A DNA stretch of 64,000 bases, from the NCBI GenBank assembly GCA_020635275.1, contig JACKAA010000004.1:124001-188000 (forward strand), in the 5' to 3' direction. Positions 9,217 to 17,407 of the stretch are shown piece after piece. This stretch comes from Ignavibacteriales bacterium (GTDB taxonomy: Bacteria > Bacteroidota > Ignavibacteria > Ignavibacteriales > Melioribacteraceae). The notes beneath the pieces were generated by a model, which worked only from the letters and a program-made list of their open reading frames with translations, was not told where the DNA came from and ran no database searches. Position 1 is the stretch's first letter. The number at the start of each line of letters is the position of its first letter. Position numbers and translations under genes: made by a program.

Positions 9217-9855
9217 ATGCAGTATAGTGTTGCTAAAATTAATTGTGATTCACATTCATTATTTGATCAAAAAATACTTGATGAAGTTGAACCGCTATAT
9301 ATCGAAAATTATTTATGGATGAATAATAATTATAAACCAAAAGTTGAAATTAAACTTTGCTGTAATGATTCTATTTTACTAATAAATTTTAAAGTTTTTG
9401 AAACCGAAGTAACAGCTCAATATGTAAATATAAATGATCCTGTATATAAAGATAGCTGTGTGGAGTTTTTTATAAATCCTTTTCCCGAATTAACAAACGC
9501 TTACGTTAATTTTGAAATTAATGCTATTGGAACTTTGTATGCGGCCTATGGAGAAATAGGAAACCGATGGAAATTAGAAATATCTGATATTAAAAAAATT
9601 AAAGTTGAATCCACACTAGTAAATCCATTTGTTGGTAAAATAGATGAAAAATTTTGGGAAATAAGGTTGGCAATACCTTTTGATATTTTTGAAAAATATT
9701 TTGACCAAAAAATTAAGTTTGAGAGTGCGAAATCAAATTTTTATAAATGTGGTGATGAAACTAAATATGAACATTACGGGTGTTGGAATAAAATAATTTC
9801 TGATAAGCCAAATTTTCATCTTCCAAAATATTTTGGTGATTTATATTTTAAATAA
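9217..9855 (+). CDS. CBM9-like carbohydrate-binding protein
   Basis: Protein of 212 aa resembling the carbohydrate-binding family 9-like domain used as a stand-alone unit. Visible family features are the DSCVEFFINP segment (near residue 87), the NFEINAIGTLYAAYG strand pair, and a WEIRLAIPFDIF segment near residue 148. There is no signal peptide or membrane segment, so it appears cytoplasmic, unlike CBM9 modules attached to secreted xylanases. It sits 14 bp after the sugar kinase and 39 bp before the symporter, implying a role in the same sugar pathway. Function unproven. Confidence 0.75.
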   Translation: MQYSVAKINCDSHSLFDQKILDEVEPLYIENYLWMNNNYKPKVEIKLCCNDSILLINFKVFETEVTAQYVNINDPVYKDSCVEFFINPFPELTNAYVNFEINAIGTLYAAYGEIGNRWKLEISDIKKIKVESTLVNPFVGKIDEKFWEIRLAIPFDIFEKYFDQKIKFESAKSNFYKCGDETKYEHYGCWNKIISDKPNFHLPKYFGDLYFK

Positions 9856-9894
9856 AAAATCTGTATTAATTTAGTTCTAAATCTGGAGTTCTTA

Positions 9895-11367
9895 ATGAAT
9901 TTAACGATTGTTGATATAATTCTAATAGCTATCTATCTTATTTTAATTTTCTTCTCGGGAACTCTAGTTAAAAAGTATATAAAGGGAATTGATAACTTCC
10001 TAGTTGCAGGAAGATCTATGGGATTTCATTTGGGCCTGTTATCACTTATGTGTACAGAAATTGGAATGATTACATATGTCTACTATGCTGAATTAGGTTA
10101 CAAAGCTGGATTGGCTGCACTTATTGTTGCTTTCCCTCCAGTAATTGCATATATATTTTTAGGGAGAACCGGATTTATAATTAAGCCCTTATTAGAAATG
10201 AAAATTAGCACAATACCTGAATTTTTCTCAAGAAAATTTAGCAAAGGCGTAAGATTTTATATTGGTATTATAATGGCAATTGGAGGTATTTTAAATTTTG
10301 GTGTTTTCCCAGGAGTAGAAGCAAATTTTATAAATATAGTAACGGGAATTCCAAAAGAATATTTACTATTAACAATGGTTGTAATGTTAACACTTGTGCT
10401 GATTTATACTGTAGTTGGGGGAATGGTTTCTGTTATTGTTACTAATTATATTCAGTATATTCTTTTGAGTTTTGGAATGCTGTTTATTACTGTATTTGGA
10501 ATTTTATATGTCGGATGGGATAATATTGTAAATTCTGCAACCACTGAATTAGGGGAAAAAGGGATCAATCCATTTACTCCAACAATATTAGAAGGTGAAT
10601 TTGGTATTGGGTTTATTGTATGGCAAATATTATTGTGGATAGCATTATTAGTAGGATGGCAAGCAATTTCAATGAGATTATTTTCTTCAAAAGATTCTAA
10701 AATTGGTCAAAAAATTTATACTTGGTCTGGACTTATGTTTTTATCAAGAGGAATAATGCCAATTTTGTGGGGAGTAATTGCTTTGGCTGCAATAGGAAAA
10801 GGAATTGATTCTTTAGAAGCTCTGCCATTATTATTAGTTAAAATTGTACCTTCCGGTTTACTCGGAATTATTTTTGCTGCTTTGCTTGCCGCTTCAATGT
10901 CAACATATGCAAGTTATCTACTTTCCTGGAGTTCAGTTGTTTCACAAGATATAATAGGAAGTATAGTTGGTTATTTAACAAAAAAAGAAATGGATTCTAA
11001 AACGCAGCTTCTTGTAAGTCGAATAACAATGGCGGCAGTTATGTTGTTCATTATTTGGTGGTCTTTATTTCATGAAATGGAAGGGTATTTATATTTTTAT
11101 TTAAATATGACGGGAATGTTATTTATACCTGGAGTTTTAATTTGTGTTACTTTTGGAATTTATTGGAAAAAATCCAGAACATTGGGAGCTTATTTAGCAA
11201 TAACATTTGGAGCCATTTTACCAATGCTTTATTTAATTTGGCCAAACGAAGTTCAAGAATATGCTTCTGAAATTGGATGGGGAGGATTTGTTGTTTCATT
11301 ACTTGGAATGTTAATTGGATCGGCAATACAAAATATTTTTCAACCAAAATTAGTAGGAGAGAAATAA
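9895..11367 (+). CDS. Sodium:solute symporter (SSS family)
   Basis: Inner-membrane sodium-coupled transporter of 490 aa with about 13 hydrophobic segments spread over the whole length. The N-terminal DNFLVAGRSMGFHLG segment (residue about 33) and the GGMVSVIVTNYIQY segment (residue about 178) are typical of the SSS family. The substrate is probably the sugar or glycoside handled by the kinase and oxidoreductases of this operon, which is inference. It is immediately followed, without a gap, by a 43-aa one-span membrane protein that is likely its accessory subunit. Confidence 0.9.
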   Translation: MNLTIVDIILIAIYLILIFFSGTLVKKYIKGIDNFLVAGRSMGFHLGLLSLMCTEIGMITYVYYAELGYKAGLAALIVAFPPVIAYIFLGRTGFIIKPLLEMKISTIPEFFSRKFSKGVRFYIGIIMAIGGILNFGVFPGVEANFINIVTGIPKEYLLLTMVVMLTLVLIYTVVGGMVSVIVTNYIQYILLSFGMLFITVFGILYVGWDNIVNSATTELGEKGINPFTPTILEGEFGIGFIVWQILLWIALLVGWQAISMRLFSSKDSKIGQKIYTWSGLMFLSRGIMPILWGVIALAAIGKGIDSLEALPLLLVKIVPSGLLGIIFAALLAASMSTYASYLLSWSSVVSQDIIGSIVGYLTKKEMDSKTQLLVSRITMAAVMLFIIWWSLFHEMEGYLYFYLNMTGMLFIPGVLICVTFGIYWKKSRTLGAYLAITFGAILPMLYLIWPNEVQEYASEIGWGGFVVSLLGMLIGSAIQNIFQPKLVGEK

Positions 11368-11499
11368 ATGAATTTATGGGAATATTTTTGGTTGAGTATT
11401 ATTATTTTCTCAATCATTTCATTTGCGTACATGTCAATTAAAGTTATTTATAAAGGATTTGCAGAACTCAAAGAAATGTTCAATAGTTTGAGTAAGTAA
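11368..11499 (+). CDS. 43-aa single-span membrane protein, putative symporter accessory subunit
   Basis: Short ORF beginning at the ATG directly after the symporter stop codon (zero-base gap), so very likely co-translated. The product has one hydrophobic helix (about residues 8-28, LSIIIFSIISFAYMSIKV) followed by a short basic and polar tail rich in Lys and Glu. Small one-helix partners encoded just after sodium symporters are known, for example MetS with MetP in the NSS family and symporter small accessory proteins beside SSS transporters. The assignment rests on position, size and topology, not on a recognised sequence. Confidence 0.65.
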   Translation: MNLWEYFWLSIIIFSIISFAYMSIKVIYKGFAELKEMFNSLSK

Positions 11500-11502
11500 A
11501 AT

Positions 11503-12633
11503 TTATTGGGAACTTTTTGTTAATTCCTTCAAACTTTCCCAATGTCCGTCTTTCATACTATGATATGCAAATAATGAAACTCCATCTGCATTTGCTTCTA
11601 TTGCTTTTGTTATTGTTGTTTTAAATTCTCTGGGATCAAACGAATCAACCATTAGACCGCTAAATAATTTTGTAGCTGAATTCAAAGATTGCTTTCCTTT
11701 AATTATATTCTTAACAATCCACTCAACATTTTCATTATAGAAATCATTATATAACATTGGATGAACACCATCTAAATTCCATTTAGACCATTGCTGACGG
11801 ACATTTTCCCAATTTGGAAAAACCGCTGCAGTAATTACTTTATTTTTTTTCTTTGCAGCCGGAATAAGTTTATTATTTATAAATTTAGTTAAACTATCAT
11901 ATCTAAATTGTTTCCATAAAATTTTTGTTTCTGCATTTTCATCTTTACTAATATCTATTCCGGATTCATCTTTAAATAATTTCTTACATGTTTCACAATA
12001 ACAATAATCATATTCCGGGTATTCTTTATCCTGAACAATGTCATATTTTTTTTGAAGTCTTTCTGCAAGAATAACATCTGGATACCTAACATAATCAAGA
12101 TGAACTCCGGTCAACTCAGAATAATTTGACAATTCAGTCACTGTTTTTGTTATGAATTCTTGGACTTCAATATTGTTTGGACACATAAATCTGTAATAAT
12201 TTACATAGGCTGGTTTTTCAATTGTTGATTCTCCATTTCTATTTACTGCAAACCAATTTGGATGCTTCTCCAAAATATTTTCAATGTTGCATATCATAGT
12301 CCACATCCAAGCGTGTACCTCTAAACCGGATGATTTTGCAAAGGGCAGAAGTTTTTCTAATAAAGGTTCTGCATATGGCAAATGTTGACTAGTATATAAA
12401 GCTCTCCAACTGCCATAAATATTTGGTAATATGGCATCTATTCCAGATTCTTTAATTTTATCAAATCTTTTCTTGTATTCGTCATCAGAAATATTATTCC
12501 AAGGGTGTAACCAAAGCCAATTTTTTATTCCCTTTTTTTGAGGTGATGCAATGGAAGTAGAAAAATTTAATTTCCCGAATAAATAACTATAGACTCCAAG
12601 CTGTAATGTTTGTAAAAATTGTTTTCTGGTCAT
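11503..12633 (-). CDS. GHL10-type secreted glycoside hydrolase-like protein
   Basis: Protein of 376 aa of the glycosyl-hydrolase-like 10 family (TIM-barrel; related to GH10/GH13-like folds). An N-terminal segment MTRKQFLQTLQLGVYSYLFG looks like an export signal. Core motifs seen: LWLHPWN (about residue 40), EVHAWMW (about 105), LTGVHLDYVRYPD (about 173, with Asp and Arg typical of the active-site strand), a CYCETCKK cysteine cluster (about 210), and LDGVHPMLYND (about 288). Some GHL10 proteins act on cell-wall or beta-linked glycans, but the substrate here is unknown. It converges on the small membrane protein with a 3-bp gap, and its start faces a 377-bp intergenic region. Confidence 0.75.
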   Translation of the reverse strand: MTRKQFLQTLQLGVYSYLFGKLNFSTSIASPQKKGIKNWLWLHPWNNISDDEYKKRFDKIKESGIDAILPNIYGSWRALYTSQHLPYAEPLLEKLLPFAKSSGLEVHAWMWTMICNIENILEKHPNWFAVNRNGESTIEKPAYVNYYRFMCPNNIEVQEFITKTVTELSNYSELTGVHLDYVRYPDVILAERLQKKYDIVQDKEYPEYDYCYCETCKKLFKDESGIDISKDENAETKILWKQFRYDSLTKFINNKLIPAAKKKNKVITAAVFPNWENVRQQWSKWNLDGVHPMLYNDFYNENVEWIVKNIIKGKQSLNSATKLFSGLMVDSFDPREFKTTITKAIEANADGVSLFAYHSMKDGHWESLKELTKSSQ

Positions 12634-13010
12634 AGAAATTAAATTGCTTTTGGTTATAGATATATTAAAAATAAATTGGTAAAAGAAATAAATATAGTAA
12701 AATCGAGTTTCACTAAATAATCATACTAAAATAATACTTTTTAAAATAATGATTTAAGCTGCTTATAATCATGAATGTTAAAATAGATTCTTTTTTTGAT
12801 AAAAGTATAAAGCACATTTTTAAAAAAATGACCTTAAATAATTTTTAATAAAATCTGCATTATAAATATTAAGCTTAAAAATAGAATTAATTTAATACCT
12901 TTTTTTAAGAAGACTGATTTTAGTGCAATTTTATAAAATATAATTGTATATTTTTCCGATTACAAAGTACACTCATATTATCATTTTAATAATTTCATAA
13001 GTCATATTCT
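12634..13010. other. 377-bp divergent intergenic region
   Basis: Lies between the minus-strand GHL10 gene and the sensory operon, so it must hold both promoters. It is extremely AT-rich. I see no ORF of note, no strong hairpin and no clear GG-N10-GC sigma-54 core. Near its right end is one degenerate copy of the shared palindromic element (listed separately). No confident promoter can be called for either gene. Confidence 0.6.
12977..12995 (+). promoter_or_regulatory. Degenerate copy of the shared upstream palindrome, 15 bp before the sensory operon
   Basis: Compared with ATTATTA-NNN-TAATAACTT, this stretch matches 14 of the 16 fixed positions (differences at the sixth and seventeenth bases). 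It has only one of the two palindromes and ends 15 bp before the start codon of the solute-binding protein gene. That position would suit autoregulation of the operon, probably repression by occlusion. In such AT-rich sequence a single imperfect match is weak evidence. Confidence 0.3.
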
Positions 13011-14345
13011 ATGAATATTAAGAATTTCTTTTCAAAAAGGTCGTTTTCGTATTTTTTTATCTTAGGACTAATTTCAATCCTAATATTTATTTTTATTTAT
13101 TTCTCAATTCCCATTTATTTTTTTGATTTTAATAAAAACAAAGAAGTTGTAATAACTTACGCAGATAATATTTCAGCTGCTCATCAAATAGTTGTTGATA
13201 AGTTTAATGAAGAATACAAAGGTAAAATAAGAGTAGAAACTATAAACCTTCCGTTTTCAAAATTTAGTACAAATGAAAGAAAAGAACTCTTAACCAGATC
13301 ATTAAGAAGTAAAAGTGCAAAACTGGATGTTTTTGCAATTGATTTGATTTGGTCGGCTCGTTTTGCAAAATGGGCTGAGCCATTAGAAAAATATATTCAT
13401 GAAAATGAAGTAAAAAAACTATTGCCTAAAGCTTTAGAATCTTGTTTAATAAGCGATACGTTAATTGCATTGCCAATGTACCTTGATATAAGCATTTTAT
13501 ATTACCGTAGAGATTTAATACAAGCGTTAGAAAATGGAAAAATTATTGAGGAAAAATTAAAAAATTCAATTACTTGGGACGATTTTTTCACATTAAGTAA
13601 ACAATTTAAAAATGAAAAAAATCCATTCTATCTTTTCCCAGCGGATAATTATGAAGGATTAGTTTGCAGTTTTATTGAAGTTCTTCTTAATCAAAATCCC
13701 GAATTTTTTCATTCAGATACATTAAATTGGCAATCTGAAGAAATAAGTAAATCATTTTCACTTCTCAATAAAATAATTAATGAAAAGAATCTTACACCTC
13801 AGATTGTAACAGATTACAGAGAAACACAATGTTATGATATGTTTGTTTATGACGACGGTATTTTTCTCAGAGGTTGGTCAAGTTTCCCAAAAGATTCAAA
13901 GGCACTTTTAGAATCAATTCAAAAAGGAAATTTAATAGAACAAGCCGCGTTGCCCCATATTAAAGGTTCAAATCCAATGTCAACTATTGGTGGTTGGAAT
14001 ATAATGTTATCAAAATATAGTGAGCATAAACAAGAAGCATTTGAATTTATTAAATATATCGTAAGGGAAGAATCACAAAAAATATATTATAATGAGGGAG
14101 CTTTTATGCCGGTAATTTCCTCAATTTATAAAGATGAACAATTTTGTAAGGAACATCCAAATTTGCTTAAAACAAAAGTTTTTTTGGACCATGGAATTCA
14201 TAGACCATTTTTAGATAACTACACAAAAATTTCTGACGTAATTTCTTATTATGCCAATAAAGTGTTAAAAAACCAATTGACTGTTGAAAAAGCTGTTAAC
14301 AATACTTATCAATCTTTGATATCCGGAGAATTGATACTGAGATGA
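13011..14345 (+). CDS. Membrane-anchored extracellular solute-binding protein (family 1), likely sensory
   Basis: Sugar-binding-type ABC solute-binding protein of 444 aa. Residues about 13-36 form one hydrophobic helix with no lipobox cysteine, so it is probably a signal anchor facing the periplasm. The family features are VITYADNISAAHQIVVDKFNEEYKG (split here as the first strand and helix; residues about 47-71), LDVFAIDLIWSARFAKW (about 105), ALPMYLDISILYYRRDL (about 153) and the TIGGWNIMLS hinge segment (about 326). No permease or ATPase gene is nearby. Its last 4 bases overlap the kinase start (ATGA). This points to a ligand-sensing role for the two-component system rather than transport. 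Ligand unknown, plausibly a glucan oligosaccharide. Confidence 0.85.
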   Translation: MNIKNFFSKRSFSYFFILGLISILIFIFIYFSIPIYFFDFNKNKEVVITYADNISAAHQIVVDKFNEEYKGKIRVETINLPFSKFSTNERKELLTRSLRSKSAKLDVFAIDLIWSARFAKWAEPLEKYIHENEVKKLLPKALESCLISDTLIALPMYLDISILYYRRDLIQALENGKIIEEKLKNSITWDDFFTLSKQFKNEKNPFYLFPADNYEGLVCSFIEVLLNQNPEFFHSDTLNWQSEEISKSFSLLNKIINEKNLTPQIVTDYRETQCYDMFVYDDGIFLRGWSSFPKDSKALLESIQKGNLIEQAALPHIKGSNPMSTIGGWNIMLSKYSEHKQEAFEFIKYIVREESQKIYYNEGAFMPVISSIYKDEQFCKEHPNLLKTKVFLDHGIHRPFLDNYTKISDVISYYANKVLKNQLTVEKAVNNTYQSLISGELILR

Positions 14346-15814
14346 TTAAAAAAAATATATCAGCGAAAATTTCAAAGTACAAATTTGAATTTAGGCACAT
14401 TACAGTTTTGCTTGTAATTCTAATTTCATTTCAAATTATACTTTCTTTTATCCAGAAATCTTCGCTTCAAAGTTTTCTTGAAAAAACTCAAAAATGGTAT
14501 CAGCAGGATTCAGCAGAAAGAATGGCAAATTTGAGTACAACTTCATTAGAACTTCTTGTGGGTAATATGCGAAGTCAAATTCAAAGAAGTGAAGAAGAAA
14601 AACAAAAAATAGTGCAGTCGTTTAATATAATTTTTAGTCAGCAGTTGCTAGAACCAAACGTTGAAGAAACTTGTCTTATTATATTAAAAGATAATAATCC
14701 GTTTGTAATTAATGAGGGTATTGATTTTTATAATTTTTTAACAGATAGAAAAACTGTTGAAAAACCCAATAATAATTCCTCTCACGCATTAAGATTATTT
14801 CAGGAAAATTTAAGTACTTTAAAAAAATCAGAAGAGATTTTTACTGTTCTTGATCAAGATAATACTTTTCACATTCTTGTACCATTTATTCCTTATGGTG
14901 AATTTGTTGGTGTGTTTTATATGAAAAACAAACCTAATTTCGAATTTATTACTAAGGAAGTTTTAACCAGTTACGATGAAGTGGCACTTATATACACTTC
15001 ACTAATAATTTTAGGTTTAATGGCAATGTACTATATCTCGTCATACACTGTAAAAGAACGTGATGAAGCCAGACACCTTTATTATGAAGAACAGGAGCAG
15101 CATTTAAAAGATACCATTGATCATGAAAAAGAATCTTTATTCACAAAAAGAATTTATCATACTCATCATAAAGCTGAAAAAGTTATGGGCTTTATAAAAG
15201 AAGATTTACGGCTGCTGAATGTTGAAAATATTGAGGATATTAAAAATAGAGTTTCAAAGTATGCAAATTTTGTATCTAGAGTTATTTATGATATGAAATG
15301 GTATGATCCGCCAGTTCAGACAATAAGGAATCAAGCATTTAAAACAAATGTTAATAGTGTTATAAAATTTATTGTGAACCATCTATTTTTAAGACTATCT
15401 AATAAAACAGATTTTTTTAAATTTGAGCTAAAATTAGATGACCGAATACCGAAAGTTCACATTAATGAATTTGTTATATGGGAAATAATTGAGCCTCTCA
15501 TTCAAAATAGTATAGATCATTCAACGCGGGAAAGTATATTAGTTACAATTGAAACAAAATATAATCCTGAAACAAATAAATCTTTGATACTTATCTCTGA
15601 TACTGGAACAGGTATTGCGACAGAATTATTAGAAAAAGATCAAAAGGGAATTAAAAAAATATTTAGTGAGAATGTTTCAACAAAACAAGTTAATCAGAGA
15701 AAGAGCGGTTACGGATGTTATATTGCTTATCAAATGGCAACTGTTAGATGCGGTTGGTTAATAGACGTTGAAAATTTAGATGAAGGTGGATGCCGTTTTA
15801 TAATTGAATTTTAA
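14342..15814 (+). CDS. Sensor histidine kinase with atypical phospho-acceptor region
   Basis: Inner-membrane kinase of 490 aa. Transmembrane helices lie at about 19-37 and 213-235, enclosing a periplasmic domain of about 175 residues that could contact the neighbouring solute-binding protein. A helical linker (about 238-290) replaces a typical HisKA domain: candidate acceptor His273, His275 or His276 lie in YHTHHKAEKVMG, without the usual E/D after His or the following Pro. The ATPase domain is intact by motif: N-box around Asn389, G1 box DTGTG (420-424), G2 box GYGCY (456-460). It is translationally coupled to the solute-binding protein and followed 15 bp later by a sigma-54 regulator. Whether it autophosphorylates or acts mainly as a phosphatase is open. 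Confidence 0.85.
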   Translation: MIKKNISAKISKYKFEFRHITVLLVILISFQIILSFIQKSSLQSFLEKTQKWYQQDSAERMANLSTTSLELLVGNMRSQIQRSEEEKQKIVQSFNIIFSQQLLEPNVEETCLIILKDNNPFVINEGIDFYNFLTDRKTVEKPNNNSSHALRLFQENLSTLKKSEEIFTVLDQDNTFHILVPFIPYGEFVGVFYMKNKPNFEFITKEVLTSYDEVALIYTSLIILGLMAMYYISSYTVKERDEARHLYYEEQEQHLKDTIDHEKESLFTKRIYHTHHKAEKVMGFIKEDLRLLNVENIEDIKNRVSKYANFVSRVIYDMKWYDPPVQTIRNQAFKTNVNSVIKFIVNHLFLRLSNKTDFFKFELKLDDRIPKVHINEFVIWEIIEPLIQNSIDHSTRESILVTIETKYNPETNKSLILISDTGTGIATELLEKDQKGIKKIFSENVSTKQVNQRKSGYGCYIAYQMATVRCGWLIDVENLDEGGCRFIIEF

Positions 15815-15829
15815 AAAGGATTATTAATA

Positions 15830-17275
15830 ATGAATGAAATACGAATTTTACTAATAGAAGATGAAGATTTTGATGCTCGAAGAGTAAAAAATACAATTGC
15901 TTTAATGGGTAATAAAATTAGAATTGTAGAAATAGTATCAAATGGAAATGATGCTTTGAACATTCTTAAAAAAAATGTAAACGGATTTGATATTATAATA
16001 ATGGATTATCAAATAGTTGGTGGTTTGCGTGGTGAAGAACTGATAAAGCAAATAAAAAAAATGGATCCGACCTTACAAATAATTGTAATTACTAAGCTTA
16101 CAATTGATATGACTGATTTTGATTTTGCGAACAAATTAATTGAAGCCGGCGCATTTTGGTATTGTACAAAATATCCCGGAGATATTGAAAAATATATTTA
16201 CCAGCCGACAGATTTCTTAATGAGCATTTTTAACGCATTTGAGAAAAAAAGACTTGAAACAATTAGTCATAATTCAAATAGAAAATTAAATCATAATGTT
16301 GAGCAAATCTTAGAACAGAAAAAGTTAATAGGAAGTAGTGAAGAGACTAATGATCTAAAAGAGAAAATAGAAAGATATTCTAAAACTGATGTAAATATTT
16401 TGATTTATGGAGCTTCAGGAACCGGAAAAGAACTTGTTGCAAATAATATCCATTATAAAAGTAATAGAAAACTTGAAAAATTCGTTCCAATAAATTGCGG
16501 CGGTTTGCCAAATGATTTAATTGAAAGTGAATTATTTGGTTATGAAAAAGGAGCTTTTACCGGCGCTAACACCAAAAAATTAGGACTTTTCGAAATTGCT
16601 AATAATGGGACAATTTTTTTAGATGAAATAGCTGAACTTCCTCAAACTGCACAAGTAAAACTACTAAGAGTAATTCAAGAAGGTGAAATTGAAAAAATTG
16701 GAAGAACTGATAGAATAAAAGTAAATGTTAGAATCATTGCCGCAACAAATAAGAATTTGGCAAATTTAGTTAGTCAAAATTTATTTAGAGAAGACTTATT
16801 TTACAGATTAAACGTTGTTCCAATTCAGATTCAGACTCTTTCAAATAGAAGAAAAGATATACCGGATTTGGTTGAACATTTTCTTGAAAGATTTTCTTGG
16901 GATATGGGTATAAGAATTCCTGAATTAGGAGATGATGCAAAAGAATATTTGGTAAATTATTCTTGGCCTGGAAATGTGAGAGAATTAAAAAATGTTATTC
17001 AGAGAGTATTATTTTTAGATAAAAAATATATCAGCTCAAACGAAGTAAAAAATTCAGTTGTCTCAATTCCAAAACCAATAAATAACGATAATCAGTTATT
17101 TAATTTCACTACACTATCAGAAGTTGAACCATTACGTGATATTGAAAAAAAATTCAGACAAGAATATTTTGATTATGTAAGGGAGAATTCAATTTCTGAT
17201 GCAGAAGCTGCTAAAAAATTAGGTTTAGCACCTCCCAACTATTATAGAATGAGTAAGGAATTAGGTCTCAAATAA
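15830..17275 (+). CDS. NtrC-type sigma-54-dependent response regulator
   Basis: Transcriptional activator of 481 aa with three domains. The receiver domain (about 4-135) has the acidic pair Asp11/Glu12, phospho-acceptor Asp59 (IIIMDY), Thr88 and Lys114. The AAA+ domain (about 165-400) has Walker A GASGTGKE (194-201), the sigma-54 contact loop GAFTGA (241-246) and Walker B TIFLDEIAEL (261-270). A Fis-type helix-turn-helix ends the protein (DAEAAKKLGLAPPNYYRMSKELG, from about 456). It forms an operon with the kinase and solute-binding protein. Its stop codon overlaps the first base of a two-palindrome element that recurs before two other glycan units, each ahead of a sigma-54-like promoter, so it is the prime candidate regulator of the locus. 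Confidence 0.95.
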   Translation: MNEIRILLIEDEDFDARRVKNTIALMGNKIRIVEIVSNGNDALNILKKNVNGFDIIIMDYQIVGGLRGEELIKQIKKMDPTLQIIVITKLTIDMTDFDFANKLIEAGAFWYCTKYPGDIEKYIYQPTDFLMSIFNAFEKKRLETISHNSNRKLNHNVEQILEQKKLIGSSEETNDLKEKIERYSKTDVNILIYGASGTGKELVANNIHYKSNRKLEKFVPINCGGLPNDLIESELFGYEKGAFTGANTKKLGLFEIANNGTIFLDEIAELPQTAQVKLLRVIQEGEIEKIGRTDRIKVNVRIIAATNKNLANLVSQNLFREDLFYRLNVVPIQIQTLSNRRKDIPDLVEHFLERFSWDMGIRIPELGDDAKEYLVNYSWPGNVRELKNVIQRVLFLDKKYISSNEVKNSVVSIPKPINNDNQLFNFTTLSEVEPLRDIEKKFRQEYFDYVRENSISDAEAAKKLGLAPPNYYRMSKELGLK

Positions 17276-17310
17276 TTATTATAATAATCATGTTATTATT
17301 TTAATAACTT
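17275..17310 (+). promoter_or_regulatory. Two-palindrome upstream activating element, copy A
   Basis: Site 1 is ATTATT-AT-AATAAT (17275-17288). Site 2 is GTTATTA-TTT-TAATAAC (17292-17308), followed by TT. Both are perfect inverted repeats, with centres 18.5 bp apart. The element starts on the last base of the sigma-54 regulator gene and ends 60 bp before the -24 GG of promoter A. It is read as the binding site (enhancer) of that regulator for the GH5-GH2-SGNH unit. Recurrence at copies B and C is the main support. Confidence 0.75.
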
Positions 17311-17368
17311 ATTTTTCTTGATCAATTCTAAAACATTAATTTTTGTGAGAAAAATTTATAAAAATTAA

Positions 17369-17384
17369 AGGTACAAAATTTGTA
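17369..17384 (+). promoter_or_regulatory. Sigma-54-like promoter A
   Basis: AGGTACAAAATTTGTA aligned to TGGCACG-N4-TTGCA matches GG at -24, A and C after it, and TTG at -12, but has GT instead of GC. Spacing between the two elements is canonical. The stretch also forms a palindrome (GTACAAA-A-TTTGTAC). It predicts transcription from about 17396, giving a leader of about a dozen bases before the GH5 start. It is the weakest of the three promoter cores, supported by the 60-bp spacing to the upstream element identical to copy B. Confidence 0.55.
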
Positions 17385-17407
17385 CTATTTAGTTTAAAAA
17401 GAAAATT

